Source: Flavobacterium gelatinilyticum (lineage in GTDB: Bacteria > Bacteroidota > Bacteroidia > Flavobacteriales > Flavobacteriaceae). From it: a stretch of 64,000 bases of DNA. Positions within the stretch are counted from its first letter, which is position 1. Each line of letters opens with the position of its first letter. Shown in pieces: positions 34,164-43,482 of this stretch. The stretch spans positions 868,001-932,000 of the forward strand of contig NZ_CP114287.1 in the NCBI RefSeq assembly GCF_027111295.1. The letters run 5' to 3'. The notes under the pieces are model-generated. The model did not search any database and was not told where the DNA came from. It saw only the letters and a program-made list of their open reading frames with translations. A program made the translations under genes and the position numbers.

Positions 34164-35867
34164 ATGATTCTCTGTACAAAAAAAATTAGATACTTTTTTG
34201 TGTTATCTGCCTTTGTTTATTTTACACAATCCTATAAAACATCTCCTGCTGCAGAATCAATTAAGGATATCGAATCTATAATTATCAAAGAAAACAATGC
34301 TAAAAAAGATACTGCAGAACTCAAAAAACGGTTATCATTTTTAGAAAAATCTTTGGACACAAAATCACAAATCCTTTACAATGCACTGCTGGCCAACGGT
34401 TTTTCTGTATTTTTTGACAAAATAAACAATCGAAGCGAGCACCACTTTTTAAAATCAATTGAAGGAGCTAAAAAACTCAATGATCCCAGTCTGATTATCT
34501 GGACACAACTGAATTATTCAAAGTATTTATATTTCTACTGCCAGATCGATAAACTGACTCCAATTGTACTCAAAACAATGGAAGAATGCAGTCAAATTGA
34601 TCCTTCGGAAATGATTTTACCCGATGAAACTTTTAAATTCTTTGGCTGGATAATGTCTACCGTCGAGGATGATTCTGCTATCAGTTATTATAAAAAGTCC
34701 ATGCAGTATATGGAAAATCCTTCTACAGAATCTGCAGGTGTTTTAAATGCCATTGGCAACTGTTATTTCAGAAACGAAGATTTATCGAATGCCATGCGAT
34801 GTTTTAATGAAGCTGAAGTCATTGCACTAAAAGTAGGTGACAGCGTAAGGTATGCAAAAATCTTAGGCGACAAAGCACTTGTTTATGAAAAAAAAGGAAA
34901 TCTGAAAGATGCTGTGCGTCTTTTAAATCAGGATATTCGCTATTCTCAAAAATTCAAAATTGATAAAAATGAGATGTATGCTTCTATCTTATTAGCCAAA
35001 GTGCTTTTAAAACTGAAAGATACAACCGAAACTGAAAAAATTCTGGAAAGAGCCGGAAAAATTGCCGCATCAAAATCCTATTACAGAAGTTCATTAAAAG
35101 AAGTAATCGAATTAAAACTTAGTATTTTAAACGGAAAAAATCCTGAAAAAGAATTGCTCTTAAGACGTCAGCTGAAACAAATTGAAGAATATCTGCTGAA
35201 AACAAACGGAAATACCGTCCTGCAAAGATCCTACTGGCTTATTCAGAAGGAAAAATATGAAAATGACACTAAAAAGATCAGAACGCAGCTGGAACAAAGA
35301 GAAAAAATGACAAGTTTTTTTATTCTCATTTTAATCGCAACTATTGTATTAAGTCTGATTACGTATTATTCTTTAAACAGAAAATTAAAAGCAAAAAGAA
35401 TAAAACTGGAAAATGACAGGCTCTTTTTTGAACAGAAACTCAATGATGCCAGTTCGAATATAAACACCTATGCCGAATATCTGAAAAATAAAAACCAGCA
35501 GATATCTATTTTGGAAAATGAACTGGAGGAAATTAAAAACTCGGCTCCGTTACCGTCAGAAGAAGAAAAAATAAAACTTGAAGAAATACTAAGTTCGCAT
35601 CTTATGACAGATGAAAACTGGAATACCTTTAAAAGGGAATTTATAAAACAACATACCGGTTTCTATAATTCTGTAATGGAAAATTTTCCGGAGTTAAAAG
35701 AATCCAATCTTAAAATAATTATGCTCCAGAAATTAGATTATAACAATTACGAAATGTCTAATTTACTAGGTGTTACAATCGATGCTATCAAAAAAAGCAA
35801 ACAGAGATTAAAGAAGAAATTAGGCGAAAGATACGATCTCTTGTTTGAAATTATTGACGATAAATAA
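34164..35867 (+). CDS. TPR-transmembrane-HTH regulator
   Basis: 567 residues: N-terminal export signal, TPR-like helical repeats across ~60-330 (e.g. AGVLNAIGNCYFRNEDLSNA), a transmembrane helix at ~383-403 (FFILILIATIVLSLITYYSL), a coiled coil ~405-470, and a C-terminal sigma-4/LuxR-like HTH (LKIIMLQKLDYNNYEMSNLL then GVTIDAIKKSKQRLKKKLGE). This is a known Bacteroidota regulator layout, placing TPRs in the periplasm and the HTH in the cytosol. It is divergent from the collar/giant operon and is its best candidate regulator. Confidence 0.8.
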   Translation: MILCTKKIRYFFVLSAFVYFTQSYKTSPAAESIKDIESIIIKENNAKKDTAELKKRLSFLEKSLDTKSQILYNALLANGFSVFFDKINNRSEHHFLKSIEGAKKLNDPSLIIWTQLNYSKYLYFYCQIDKLTPIVLKTMEECSQIDPSEMILPDETFKFFGWIMSTVEDDSAISYYKKSMQYMENPSTESAGVLNAIGNCYFRNEDLSNAMRCFNEAEVIALKVGDSVRYAKILGDKALVYEKKGNLKDAVRLLNQDIRYSQKFKIDKNEMYASILLAKVLLKLKDTTETEKILERAGKIAASKSYYRSSLKEVIELKLSILNGKNPEKELLLRRQLKQIEEYLLKTNGNTVLQRSYWLIQKEKYENDTKKIRTQLEQREKMTSFFILILIATIVLSLITYYSLNRKLKAKRIKLENDRLFFEQKLNDASSNINTYAEYLKNKNQQISILENELEEIKNSAPLPSEEEKIKLEEILSSHLMTDENWNTFKREFIKQHTGFYNSVMENFPELKESNLKIIMLQKLDYNNYEMSNLLGVTIDAIKKSKQRLKKKLGERYDLLFEIIDDK

Positions 35868-35883
35868 TTGTAGTTTAATAAAC

Positions 35884-35903
35884 CATGGTTTAAAACCATT
35901 TTT
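35884..35903 (+). terminator. Weak candidate terminator
   Basis: atggtttaaaaccat self-complementary stem followed by four to five T. Short and AT-rich, so only moderately convincing. Confidence 0.4.
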
Positions 35904-36085
35904 CTGCGTCGGGGATTCAGAAATATTTCAAAAAAAACCTTAGCTAAATCCTTGACAAATAGACATTAACAGACCAAATAAAAATACCTGCTTTAAAATG
36001 CGGCTTGACAAATAATTAAGTACATTTGCTGCGATTATTTCAAAACAAATTTTTACCACTATTCCCCTTTTACTGAACATTTACT

Positions 36086-36970
36086 TTGAAAACAAAAGGT
36101 TATTTCTTTGCTGTTGTTTCTGCGGCAACTTATGGGCTTATACCCTTATTTATACTGCCTGTTAAATTAGAAAAATTTTCTATCGACGTTACCTTATTTT
36201 ATAGGTTTCTTATTGCCGCCGCCTTTGTACTGGGAATCCTGATTTATAAAAAGGAACAAATAAAAATCAATAAAATCGAGTTGTCACTTTTCTCTTTACT
36301 GGGTATTCTTTTTGCTTTAAGTTCAGAGTTTCTTTTTCTGGCCTATGATTATCTTTCGGCTGGAATTGCTTCTACTATACTTTTTGTATATCCGGTGCTG
36401 GTTGCCTTGATTATGGCTTTTTTTTACGGCGAAAAAATAGGCAGGCTTACTATGATTTCTCTCTGTGTAGTACTTACGGGAATCTACATTCTGAGCATAA
36501 AACAAAACGCACTCGATATCAATTATACCGGACTGTTTATTGCCCTTTTAAGTGCTTTGTGCTACGCTGTGTATATTGTTAAAATAAACACAACGAAAAT
36601 CAAAGCATCAGGATTTAAAATTACGTTTTATTCCCTGCTTTTTTCTTCAAGTTATTATTTAGTAAAAGCACTTGCATTAAAGCAGTCGTTAGTACTGCCA
36701 TCATCAAAAATGCTGCTTAACATTACTCTGTTTGCTTTTATCACCTCTGTAATCTCTATTTTATCACTTGTTTTTGCTATAAAAAAGATCGGATCAACAT
36801 CGGCATCCATTATGGGCGCTCTTGAACCTGTTGTAGCAGTTGGAATAAGTGTAGTGCTTTTTAGTGAACATCTTACCTGGAAATTAAGCATTGGCATCGT
36901 TTTTATTCTTCTGGGTGTCGTAATTAATATTATTGCCGACAGCAGGCAGGCTAAAAAATTAAATGAATGA
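36086..36970 (+). CDS. EamA/DMT-family transporter
   Basis: 294 residues with ten hydrophobic helices in two similar halves, the EamA repeat pattern (SAATYGLIPLF ... ASTILFVYPVLVALIMAFFY; second half GSTSASIMGALEPVVAVGIS). The start must be TTG at 36086: the upstream frame has a TGA four codons before and the next in-frame ATG lies deep inside the protein. A TACATTTG box at 36021-36028 may be its -7 element. Probably a metabolite exporter; substrate unknown. Single gene. Confidence 0.85.
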   Translation: MKTKGYFFAVVSAATYGLIPLFILPVKLEKFSIDVTLFYRFLIAAAFVLGILIYKKEQIKINKIELSLFSLLGILFALSSEFLFLAYDYLSAGIASTILFVYPVLVALIMAFFYGEKIGRLTMISLCVVLTGIYILSIKQNALDINYTGLFIALLSALCYAVYIVKINTTKIKASGFKITFYSLLFSSSYYLVKALALKQSLVLPSSKMLLNITLFAFITSVISILSLVFAIKKIGSTSASIMGALEPVVAVGISVVLFSEHLTWKLSIGIVFILLGVVINIIADSRQAKKLNE

Positions 36971-37051
36971 TTTTACAGAATTTCTGTTATTCATTCTCCA
37001 TTATAAAAATAGCAATGTAACTTTACATCGCTATTCCTTTTTTAATCTGAA

Positions 37052-37729
37052 TTATTGTTTTAAAACTTTAAGGTTTTTAAAATAACCCTCCGTTCCGGGT
37101 CCAACCCAAAGACCAATCGAACCGTTGTTTTTGGCACCATGTTTCATATCTAAAACCACAATCGAAGGCTGTTCATTATTGTTAAGATACAATCTGGCTT
37201 CTGATCCTTTTACAACAATCTTCATTTTAATCCATGAATCCATTTTCATATCGGCGTACGATTCATACTTTTCTGGCGCTTCCTTTCTCAATAAGTCAAA
37301 CTTAAAATCCGGATAAGCAAAATATTGTACAGAATGATTTCTTCTAATCTGGTCTTCGCTTCTCCCGTTATCAGGACGGATGTAAATACTTTCAAACTTT
37401 GAATTATCCTGATTTATTCTAAATGCCAAACCTATAAATCCCCTCGCCCAATCCGGCGCATCCGGTAAAAATTTACTTAAAACATCGACCTCAATGGTTC
37501 CGTTTTCAAAATCGAAATCATTTAATTTGACAAAAGTCGGTTCGTCGAAAAGTTTAACCGACGGGTCCATTATTACCTTAATCGTCTCTTTACTGCCTGT
37601 TTTTACATTTTCAAAAGTGGCAAGTCCTGCTGTCAGTTTGCTTTTCTGTAATGAGATTTCCTGTCCGGTTGAAACAGCTGTCATAAATACAGTAAAAACG
37701 GCACTCAGAATTATATTCTTTTTCATCAT
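37052..37729 (-). CDS. Secreted LamG/DUF1080-like protein
   Basis: 225 residues, signal peptide ending AVSTGQE. The remainder matches the concanavalin-A-like fold of 3-keto-disaccharide hydrolase (DUF1080) relatives: FENGTIEVDVLSKF, ARGFIGLAFRI, FESIYIRPDN, MDSWIKMKIVVKG, ARLYLNN, GSIGLWVGPGTEGYFKNLKV. It is shorter than most enzymes of the group and I cannot confirm catalytic residues, so it may bind sugar or hydrolyse it in the periplasm. It is divergent from the AraC gene at 37822. Confidence 0.75.
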   Translation of the reverse strand: MMKKNIILSAVFTVFMTAVSTGQEISLQKSKLTAGLATFENVKTGSKETIKVIMDPSVKLFDEPTFVKLNDFDFENGTIEVDVLSKFLPDAPDWARGFIGLAFRINQDNSKFESIYIRPDNGRSEDQIRRNHSVQYFAYPDFKFDLLRKEAPEKYESYADMKMDSWIKMKIVVKGSEARLYLNNNEQPSIVVLDMKHGAKNNGSIGLWVGPGTEGYFKNLKVLKQ

Positions 37730-37821
37730 GATTTAATTATTTAAATAGTATGAAGCAAAATTATTCTGAAGATGTTTTCTGTTTCCCGTAAAAACACACA
37801 AAGAAACAGTAATTTTGCACT

Positions 37822-38679
37822 ATGGAAGTTTATTCTCTTTTTCAGGATCTCGATCTCAAATTCTACCATTGGGAAAAAGGCGTTTATGAGGCACATAAAC
37901 ACAACTTTTTTGAGTTTGTTTATATCCTTAAAGGCCAGGGAATTCAAACTATAAACAACAAACCGTATGCCTATAAAAAGGGTGATTTTTTCTTACTGAT
38001 TCCAAACGATGTACATCACTTCGAGGTCAGCGAAGCAACAGATTTTCATGTGCTTCTTTTTAATAAAATCTATTTTAACAGGGAAAACATAAAACAGGAT
38101 AAACTGATTGATTTCTCTATGATTTTCAAACATTTAGAATTTATTCTTTTAAATGCCGGATATATAAAGCAGCCCATTTTTACTGATTCTTCAGAAAGAG
38201 CTGTAATGGCGCTTCTTATGAATCACATGCAGTCTGAATATGAAAATAAAAACATATTTTTTGAAACCATTATTCAAAATACGGTGGTGCATATTTTATG
38301 TCTGACTGCCAGAAAGATCAGAGAAGAGGTTTTAGGAGAATTTCTGAATAATGGAGCGGACTCCAATATTACCGAGGTTATATTCTATATTCAGGACAAC
38401 ATTTATGATAACGAAAAAATCAAAGTTTCCAATCTGGCTTCCAGATTTAATAAATCCAGAAACCTTTTTGGATTATACTTCAAATCGAATACAGGATTCA
38501 CTGCAAAAGAATATATCTTAAATTACAAATGTAATTTAGTTAAAAACAAACTGCTGTATACCAATCATTCTATCGGTGAAATCGCTTACAGTTTAGGTTT
38601 TACAGACGAAAATCATCTTAATAAATTTCTAAAAGCCCGGCTGGGTATGACGGCTTCGGCATTCAGGAAAATAAATTAA
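37822..38679 (+). CDS. AraC-family regulator with N-terminal cupin
   Basis: 285 residues. Cupin-like sensor ~10-100 (WEKGVYEAHKHNFFEFVYIL, KKGDFFLLIPNDVHHFE) and AraC double HTH ~190-283 (VSNLASRFNKSRNLFGLYFK; IGEIAYSLGFTDENHLNKFL). It is divergently oriented to the secreted DUF1080-like gene 92 bases away, so that gene is a likely target and a sugar is a plausible ligand. Confidence 0.85.
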   Translation: MEVYSLFQDLDLKFYHWEKGVYEAHKHNFFEFVYILKGQGIQTINNKPYAYKKGDFFLLIPNDVHHFEVSEATDFHVLLFNKIYFNRENIKQDKLIDFSMIFKHLEFILLNAGYIKQPIFTDSSERAVMALLMNHMQSEYENKNIFFETIIQNTVVHILCLTARKIREEVLGEFLNNGADSNITEVIFYIQDNIYDNEKIKVSNLASRFNKSRNLFGLYFKSNTGFTAKEYILNYKCNLVKNKLLYTNHSIGEIAYSLGFTDENHLNKFLKARLGMTASAFRKIN

Positions 38680-38778
38680 AAAACAGATTACTCTTTCGCA
38701 ATCCGAATGATAAGGTGTGAAACTTCAAGTACAGAACGCGCAGGGCGGTTTTCTTCCGGCACATTTTTTATTTTGAAA

Positions 38779-39654
38779 TTACACCAAAATCTGAATTACA
38801 GGATTAAATGCTTTTGAAGCCACAAGGACTTTCTGCCCTATTTTATATTCCTGTGCCTCATCTTCTGTGGCGATCACTTTTACGATCGTATTTCCCGATG
38901 AAACCTGAACAATATAAATCACGTCGCTTTTAGTAATGCTGATTATCTCTCCTGTTACCTGAAATTTACTGCTTATTTTTTGTTCCGAAAAAACGTGCTC
39001 AGGAGTTCCTTCTTTTATAATTTTTCCTTTATCAACCACAATAACTTTATCCGAAAGTTTAAAAATCTCTGCAATTGAATGACTTATCATAATGGTAGTC
39101 AAATTATATTTTTGATGAATTTTCAGAATATAATCCTGAAGTTTAAACCGCATGTCATCATCAAGCGCCGATAAAGGTTCGTCTAATAAAAGAAGCTTCG
39201 GTCTTCGTACAATTGCCCTTGCCAGTGCAACACGCTGTTTTTGCCCGCCTGATAAATTTTGCGGTCTGGTGTTTTGCAGCGACTGCAATTCCATTAAATC
39301 GATCAGCTCTGAAACTATTTCTTTCGAATCATTTTTTGATAAGGCAAATTCCAGATTTTCTTTTACTGTTAAATTAGGAAATAAAGCAAAATCCTGAAAA
39401 ACAAAACCAATAGAACGTTTCTGAACATGAAGATGTATTTTTCTGTTAGAATCATCCCAAATTTCTTCTCCTATTTTTATAAAAGCTTTTTCTGCCCGTG
39501 TAAGTCCTGCTAATGTTCGCAGTATAGTTGTTTTTCCGGCTCCTGAATTTCCGTAAACAGCAACAAATTGTCCTTTCTCAATCGTCAGAGAAATATCCAA
39601 AGGCAGTTCGCCGTCTGCTGTCTGCAGCATTTTGTAAGCACTAATCTGTATCAT
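38779..39654 (-). CDS. modC: Molybdate ABC transporter ATP-binding protein
   Basis: 291 residues. Walker A GNSGAGKT at 35-42, signature LSGGQ at 134-138, Walker B LLLLDEP at ~154-160, and a C-terminal TOBE/Mop domain from ~225 (VTGEIISITKSDVIYIVQVS), diagnostic of ModC-type ATPases. Last of four overlapping genes; its ATG overlaps the modB stop by one base. Couples ATP hydrolysis to molybdate (or tungstate) uptake through ModB. Confidence 0.9.
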   Translation of the reverse strand: MIQISAYKMLQTADGELPLDISLTIEKGQFVAVYGNSGAGKTTILRTLAGLTRAEKAFIKIGEEIWDDSNRKIHLHVQKRSIGFVFQDFALFPNLTVKENLEFALSKNDSKEIVSELIDLMELQSLQNTRPQNLSGGQKQRVALARAIVRRPKLLLLDEPLSALDDDMRFKLQDYILKIHQKYNLTTIMISHSIAEIFKLSDKVIVVDKGKIIKEGTPEHVFSEQKISSKFQVTGEIISITKSDVIYIVQVSSGNTIVKVIATEDEAQEYKIGQKVLVASKAFNPVIQILV

Positions 39655-40328
39655 TAATAAAGAATCGTTTTTCGGGATTTGTTATTGATAAGATGAACAA
39701 CCAATAAAATAGTAAAAGAAAATACAAACAATATTCCGGCGTATATATTGGCATTATCGTAATTCATCGATTCAACTTCTTCGTAAATTGCAATCGAAAC
39801 TACTTTTGTTTCTTCAGGAATACTTCCTCCCACCATCAAAACTACGCCAAATTCGCCTAGAGTATGGGCAAATGTCATAATAATTCCTGTAAATAACGAA
39901 GCACGAATATTAGGGAGTAAAATTTTAGTAAGGGTTGTAAATCTGGATTTCCCCAAAGTAAAAGACGCTTCCTGCAAAGCCGGTGAAAGGTTTTTTAATC
40001 CGGATAAAACAGGATTTACCATAAACGGCAGGCTGTATAATACAGATGCCGCTATTAATCCTTCAAAAGTAAAAACAAGTCTTACATCGAAATAATCAGA
40101 TAAAAATTTCCCAAATGCATTTTCAGGACTAAAAGCTATTAAAAGATAAAATCCTAAAACAGAAGGCGGTAAAACTAAGGGCAGACTTATGAGCGCTTCA
40201 ACAACGGCTTTTAAACGGAAACGGCTGTAACATAACCAATAACACAACGGCACCGAAACCACAAAAAGAATTAATGTGGTAATAAGCGCCAGTTTTGCCG
40301 TGAGCCATAAAGGATCTAAATTAATCAT
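39654..40328 (-). CDS. modB: Molybdate ABC transporter permease
   Basis: 224 residues with five to six membrane helices and the cytoplasmic coupling EAA-type loop (LQEASFTLGKSRFTTLTKIL LPN) at ~138-160. N-terminus MINLDPLWLTAKLALITTLI is typical of ModB. Overlaps the stop of the Mop gene by eight bases. Forms the membrane channel for molybdate delivered by the ModA protein. Confidence 0.9.
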   Translation of the reverse strand: MINLDPLWLTAKLALITTLILFVVSVPLCYWLCYSRFRLKAVVEALISLPLVLPPSVLGFYLLIAFSPENAFGKFLSDYFDVRLVFTFEGLIAASVLYSLPFMVNPVLSGLKNLSPALQEASFTLGKSRFTTLTKILLPNIRASLFTGIIMTFAHTLGEFGVVLMVGGSIPEETKVVSIAIYEEVESMNYDNANIYAGILFVFSFTILLVVHLINNKSRKTILY

Positions 40329-40725
40329 TGCGAGATAAGCTTACTTCGTTTGTTTTTATTAAGGCTGTAACGAGATCTTTTTCTTTTAAATCAAGTTGTT
40401 CGCAGGCATTTGTGGTAATAATGGATTTTAAAATCTGATCGTCCATCACCAAATTAATCTGACTGAGTATGACGCCTTTTTTTATGGATTCAATACGGCA
40501 GGGAATCTTGTTCTGAACACTGATTGCGGTATTTGCATCTTTAGAAATAATCACTTCTGTTTCTTTAAAGATAATTTTGACCGTGTTATTTTCTCTCAAA
40601 TAATCTGATGTTTCGGGAGTATCTAAAACAATAGAAGAAAAAGCAAACTGATGCGATTTTACTTTTACCAGCGAAAGACCTTCATGCGACTGAATAGCGG
40701 TTATAATTCCTTTTAGTACATTCAT
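40321..40725 (-). CDS. Stand-alone double Mop (TOBE) molybdenum-binding protein
   Basis: 134 residues made of two Mop/TOBE-like repeats (~1-65: MNVLKGIITAIQSHEGLSLV ... VKIIFKETEVIIS; ~68-134: NKIPCRIESIKKGVILSQIN ... LVTALIKTNEVSL). Such di-Mop proteins bind molybdate oxyanions and act as storage or regulatory proteins. It sits between modA and modB with overlaps on both sides (ATGA with modA), fixing its role in molybdate homeostasis. Cytosolic. Confidence 0.85.
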   Translation of the reverse strand: MNVLKGIITAIQSHEGLSLVKVKSHQFAFSSIVLDTPETSDYLRENNTVKIIFKETEVIISKDANTAISVQNKIPCRIESIKKGVILSQINLVMDDQILKSIITTNACEQLDLKEKDLVTALIKTNEVSLSRND

Positions 40726-41489
40726 TTCGCATTCGTATCATATCCGTAATATTTCAAAATAGCAGCTGCTTTTTTTGAAGATATAAAATCATAAAATTTC
40801 AAAGCACCGGCATTGCCTTTTCCGTGTTTTAAGATCACACAGCCTTGTTCTAAAGGAGAATGGCTTTTTTCCGGAATAATATAATACTTCCCGCCTTCCT
40901 TTTTCATATTTGGCATAAGAACAAGGGATAAAGCAGTAATACCAATATCGGCGTTTCCGGTTGTGATAAATTGGGCTGCCTGTGTAATATTGTCGCCAAA
41001 AACCAGTTTATTCTTTACTTTATCGTATATCTTGTAGAATTTTAGACTCTCGACTGCTTTTTCTCCATACGGCGCAACGGCAGGATTACCAATAGCTATT
41101 TTGCGGATTCCGGAATCTAACAGACTGTTTATTTTTGTTTTATTCGGGTCTGTTTTTTTGCTCCAGATCACCAGTTTTCCAACTGCATACTTTTTTACTT
41201 TCGAAGCGGTTAATTTATTGCTTTCGAGTTTATTTGGGTACTCCATATCTGCTGAAAAGAATAAATCAAAAGGAGCACCGTTGGAAATCTGTTCATAAAA
41301 TTTTCCCGAAGCACCATACGTAATCTGCAGATTAATTCCCGGATTCTGCGCTTTAAAAACCGTATTCACCGAATCTAAAGCTGCTTTAAGATTTGCCGCC
41401 GCAACAATTGTAAATTTCTGTTGTGCATTTGCAGTTCCGGACAGCAGTAAAACTGCCGCTATCACTTTTATCATTCGTATGCTGCTCAT
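40722..41489 (-). CDS. modA: Molybdate-binding periplasmic protein
   Basis: 255 residues, signal peptide (MIKVIAAVLLLSGTANAQQ; the ATG at 41489 or the one five codons later). ModA features: FTIVAAANLKAALD at the mature start, YGASGKFYEQISNGAPFDLF FSAD, and NADIGITALSLV. First gene of the mod operon. Binds molybdate/tungstate in the periplasm. No Moco riboswitch-like structure was recognised in the 120-base upstream region. Confidence 0.9.
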   Translation of the reverse strand: MSSIRMIKVIAAVLLLSGTANAQQKFTIVAAANLKAALDSVNTVFKAQNPGINLQITYGASGKFYEQISNGAPFDLFFSADMEYPNKLESNKLTASKVKKYAVGKLVIWSKKTDPNKTKINSLLDSGIRKIAIGNPAVAPYGEKAVESLKFYKIYDKVKNKLVFGDNITQAAQFITTGNADIGITALSLVLMPNMKKEGGKYYIIPEKSHSPLEQGCVILKHGKGNAGALKFYDFISSKKAAAILKYYGYDTNAK

Positions 41490-41608
41490 TTTCTAATATT
41501 TTCTGTATCCGCTTTAAATTAAAGAATACTCTTAAGATTATAAAAGTAACAATTCTTATATTAGAAACAAAGCGAACCGCCGTCAGGATTGGTATTACAT
41601 GAGGATTT

Positions 41609-43405
41609 CTACGATTTTTTGGATGCGATTAATTCTTTTACATATTCCATTTCCCTGTCATATCCGGAAAAATAATCTTTAATACGAGGCTGTACTTCGT
41701 AATCAGGCATTACTCCCCGCCCAAAAGGGATTTTATTCTCTTTGGGTTCTATTACGAATTTACATAACGGAATCCTTCCTGTAATTTTTGTATGCGGAAG
41801 TGTGAAACTAAGAAAACTGCCGCTTGAATTTCCGTAATAGCCTCCTCCCGTTTCTTCTCCAATGAATTTTGCCCGGGTATAGTTTTTTGCCAGTGCAGCA
41901 AACTCTGATCCACCGGAAAAAGTAAGCCCGGAAATCAAGATATACAAATCGCCTTTAAAGTTTTTTGCGTTTGGTTTTTCGCCTTCATAATGTCCTTTTT
42001 TGTTTAAATACCTGCCATCTTCAGCGAGATAAAAGTCTTCTTTTAATTCTGCAATTAGAGTATCTTTTTCATTTGCGTAATTGGTATGTTCCAAAAAGGA
42101 ATAGGTAAATCCGGGAATTTCAACATAGTTGTATTTTTTATATTCCTGATTCGTCAGATAAGACAAAAAATGGTCTTCCATACCCTGTTCGCCGCCTTCA
42201 TTTTTTCTGATATCTACAATGAGGTTCTTTATTTTTTGAGAAGAAATACTGTCGAATGCTTTTTCAAGAAAGGTCTGAAACCCTTTTCGTTTATCATTGT
42301 AACTACCAAGACTAAAGGTATTTACTGTAATGACTGCCGTTGAGGTTTTGGCATCTAATGAAAAATCGGATGCTTTACTAAATGTATAATTTGGAATTGA
42401 TTTTTTAATTTCTTCATATAGTTTTGTAAAGTCTTTAAAATTGCATGAAGGCACATTTTCATACACCACTTTTTCACCATTCTCCGGATTTACAAGTTCC
42501 AGTTTATTAAATTTTGATTCCGGAAAATAGCGCGCGTAATATTTAGAAAACGAACCTTCGATCCAGCGGTATTTACTGGTCATATTAAATCCGTCGGCGG
42601 GTTCTATGTCCAGCATTTTTTTCATAATACTTTCTATAGATTCTCCATTTATCCCGGAGAGCACCAAGCCTTTTAGTTTAAATTCTTTAAAGTCATTTAT
42701 AACATATATTTTTTTACCTAAAACCTTGATTCCAAAAGGCAGATACGTTCCTTTTTGTTTTAAATACGCTGTTATTTCATCCGAAATTTTGATGTTGCAA
42801 TGCCCTTCTTTGGTAAACGAAACTACAGGAGCCAGAATCCGGTAGAATTCCAGCGCATTCATAGGTTTTGTTATCTTGCTTTTTTGAAGGCTGCAAATAC
42901 TGTCAAATTGTGTTCTGGAATTGTACCAAAGACCAATTCTGGTTTCATAATACGCATTTTGCAGTAAATTAAAATCTGACAAAAGATCCTTAACCGGAAT
43001 CTTTTTGAGTGTATTTGAAACTTTTTGAACTTCAATTGTATATTTCCCTGTCTGCGGATTTGATTTTTCATCAAGCGGTTTAATTCCTATTGTAAACTCA
43101 GCTGTTTTATCAGGAGAAAACAAAATTTTCTCAGGCCCCGTTGTACCGTTTGGAGAGTCAACTTCAGCCAGTAATTTCGCGTCGCTGCCAGTAAGCGAAA
43201 CAACCAGATCGATTCCCTGCTGCTGTACGTTTATGGTATAATACGTGTTTTCAGTAAGACTGATGGTAAAGAAATGTTCTTCATTTTTTCTTATCTCAAG
43301 ATTTTCAATAAGATGGTTTAGTTTGACCGTTTCCTTTTTCTGTTGTGCTTTTGCAGAAATAAAAAGACATACTGCCAAAAATATCAAAAAAAATATCTTT
43401 TTCAT
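41609..43405 (-). CDS. Secreted S41-family peptidase
   Basis: 598 residues from the ATG at 43405, which begins a proper signal peptide (MKKIFFLIFLAVCLFISAKA); an upstream in-frame start at 43438 would bury it. Residues ~30-125 form a beta-sandwich. The tail-specific protease core follows: NLIVDIRKNEGGEQG (~390-405), then the presumed nucleophile Ser in LISGLTFSGGSEFAAL (~495) and FIGEETGGGYYG. The classical Lys of C-terminal processing proteases is not evident. It resembles tricorn/retinol-binding-like S41 proteins of Bacteroidota. Periplasmic or outer-membrane proteolysis. Confidence 0.85.
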   Translation of the reverse strand: MKKIFFLIFLAVCLFISAKAQQKKETVKLNHLIENLEIRKNEEHFFTISLTENTYYTINVQQQGIDLVVSLTGSDAKLLAEVDSPNGTTGPEKILFSPDKTAEFTIGIKPLDEKSNPQTGKYTIEVQKVSNTLKKIPVKDLLSDFNLLQNAYYETRIGLWYNSRTQFDSICSLQKSKITKPMNALEFYRILAPVVSFTKEGHCNIKISDEITAYLKQKGTYLPFGIKVLGKKIYVINDFKEFKLKGLVLSGINGESIESIMKKMLDIEPADGFNMTSKYRWIEGSFSKYYARYFPESKFNKLELVNPENGEKVVYENVPSCNFKDFTKLYEEIKKSIPNYTFSKASDFSLDAKTSTAVITVNTFSLGSYNDKRKGFQTFLEKAFDSISSQKIKNLIVDIRKNEGGEQGMEDHFLSYLTNQEYKKYNYVEIPGFTYSFLEHTNYANEKDTLIAELKEDFYLAEDGRYLNKKGHYEGEKPNAKNFKGDLYILISGLTFSGGSEFAALAKNYTRAKFIGEETGGGYYGNSSGSFLSFTLPHTKITGRIPLCKFVIEPKENKIPFGRGVMPDYEVQPRIKDYFSGYDREMEYVKELIASKKS

Positions 43406-43482
43406 TTTAGATGCAATTAGGAAAACCCAAATGTACAATGCTTTAGCGAAAGGTTATTGTACAATATTGCAGCTTTATGTTC

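Noticed and set aside
41490..41608. Molybdenum-cofactor riboswitch upstream of modA
   Set aside because: The 119-base region is AT-rich and I could not recognise the conserved Moco RNA structure.
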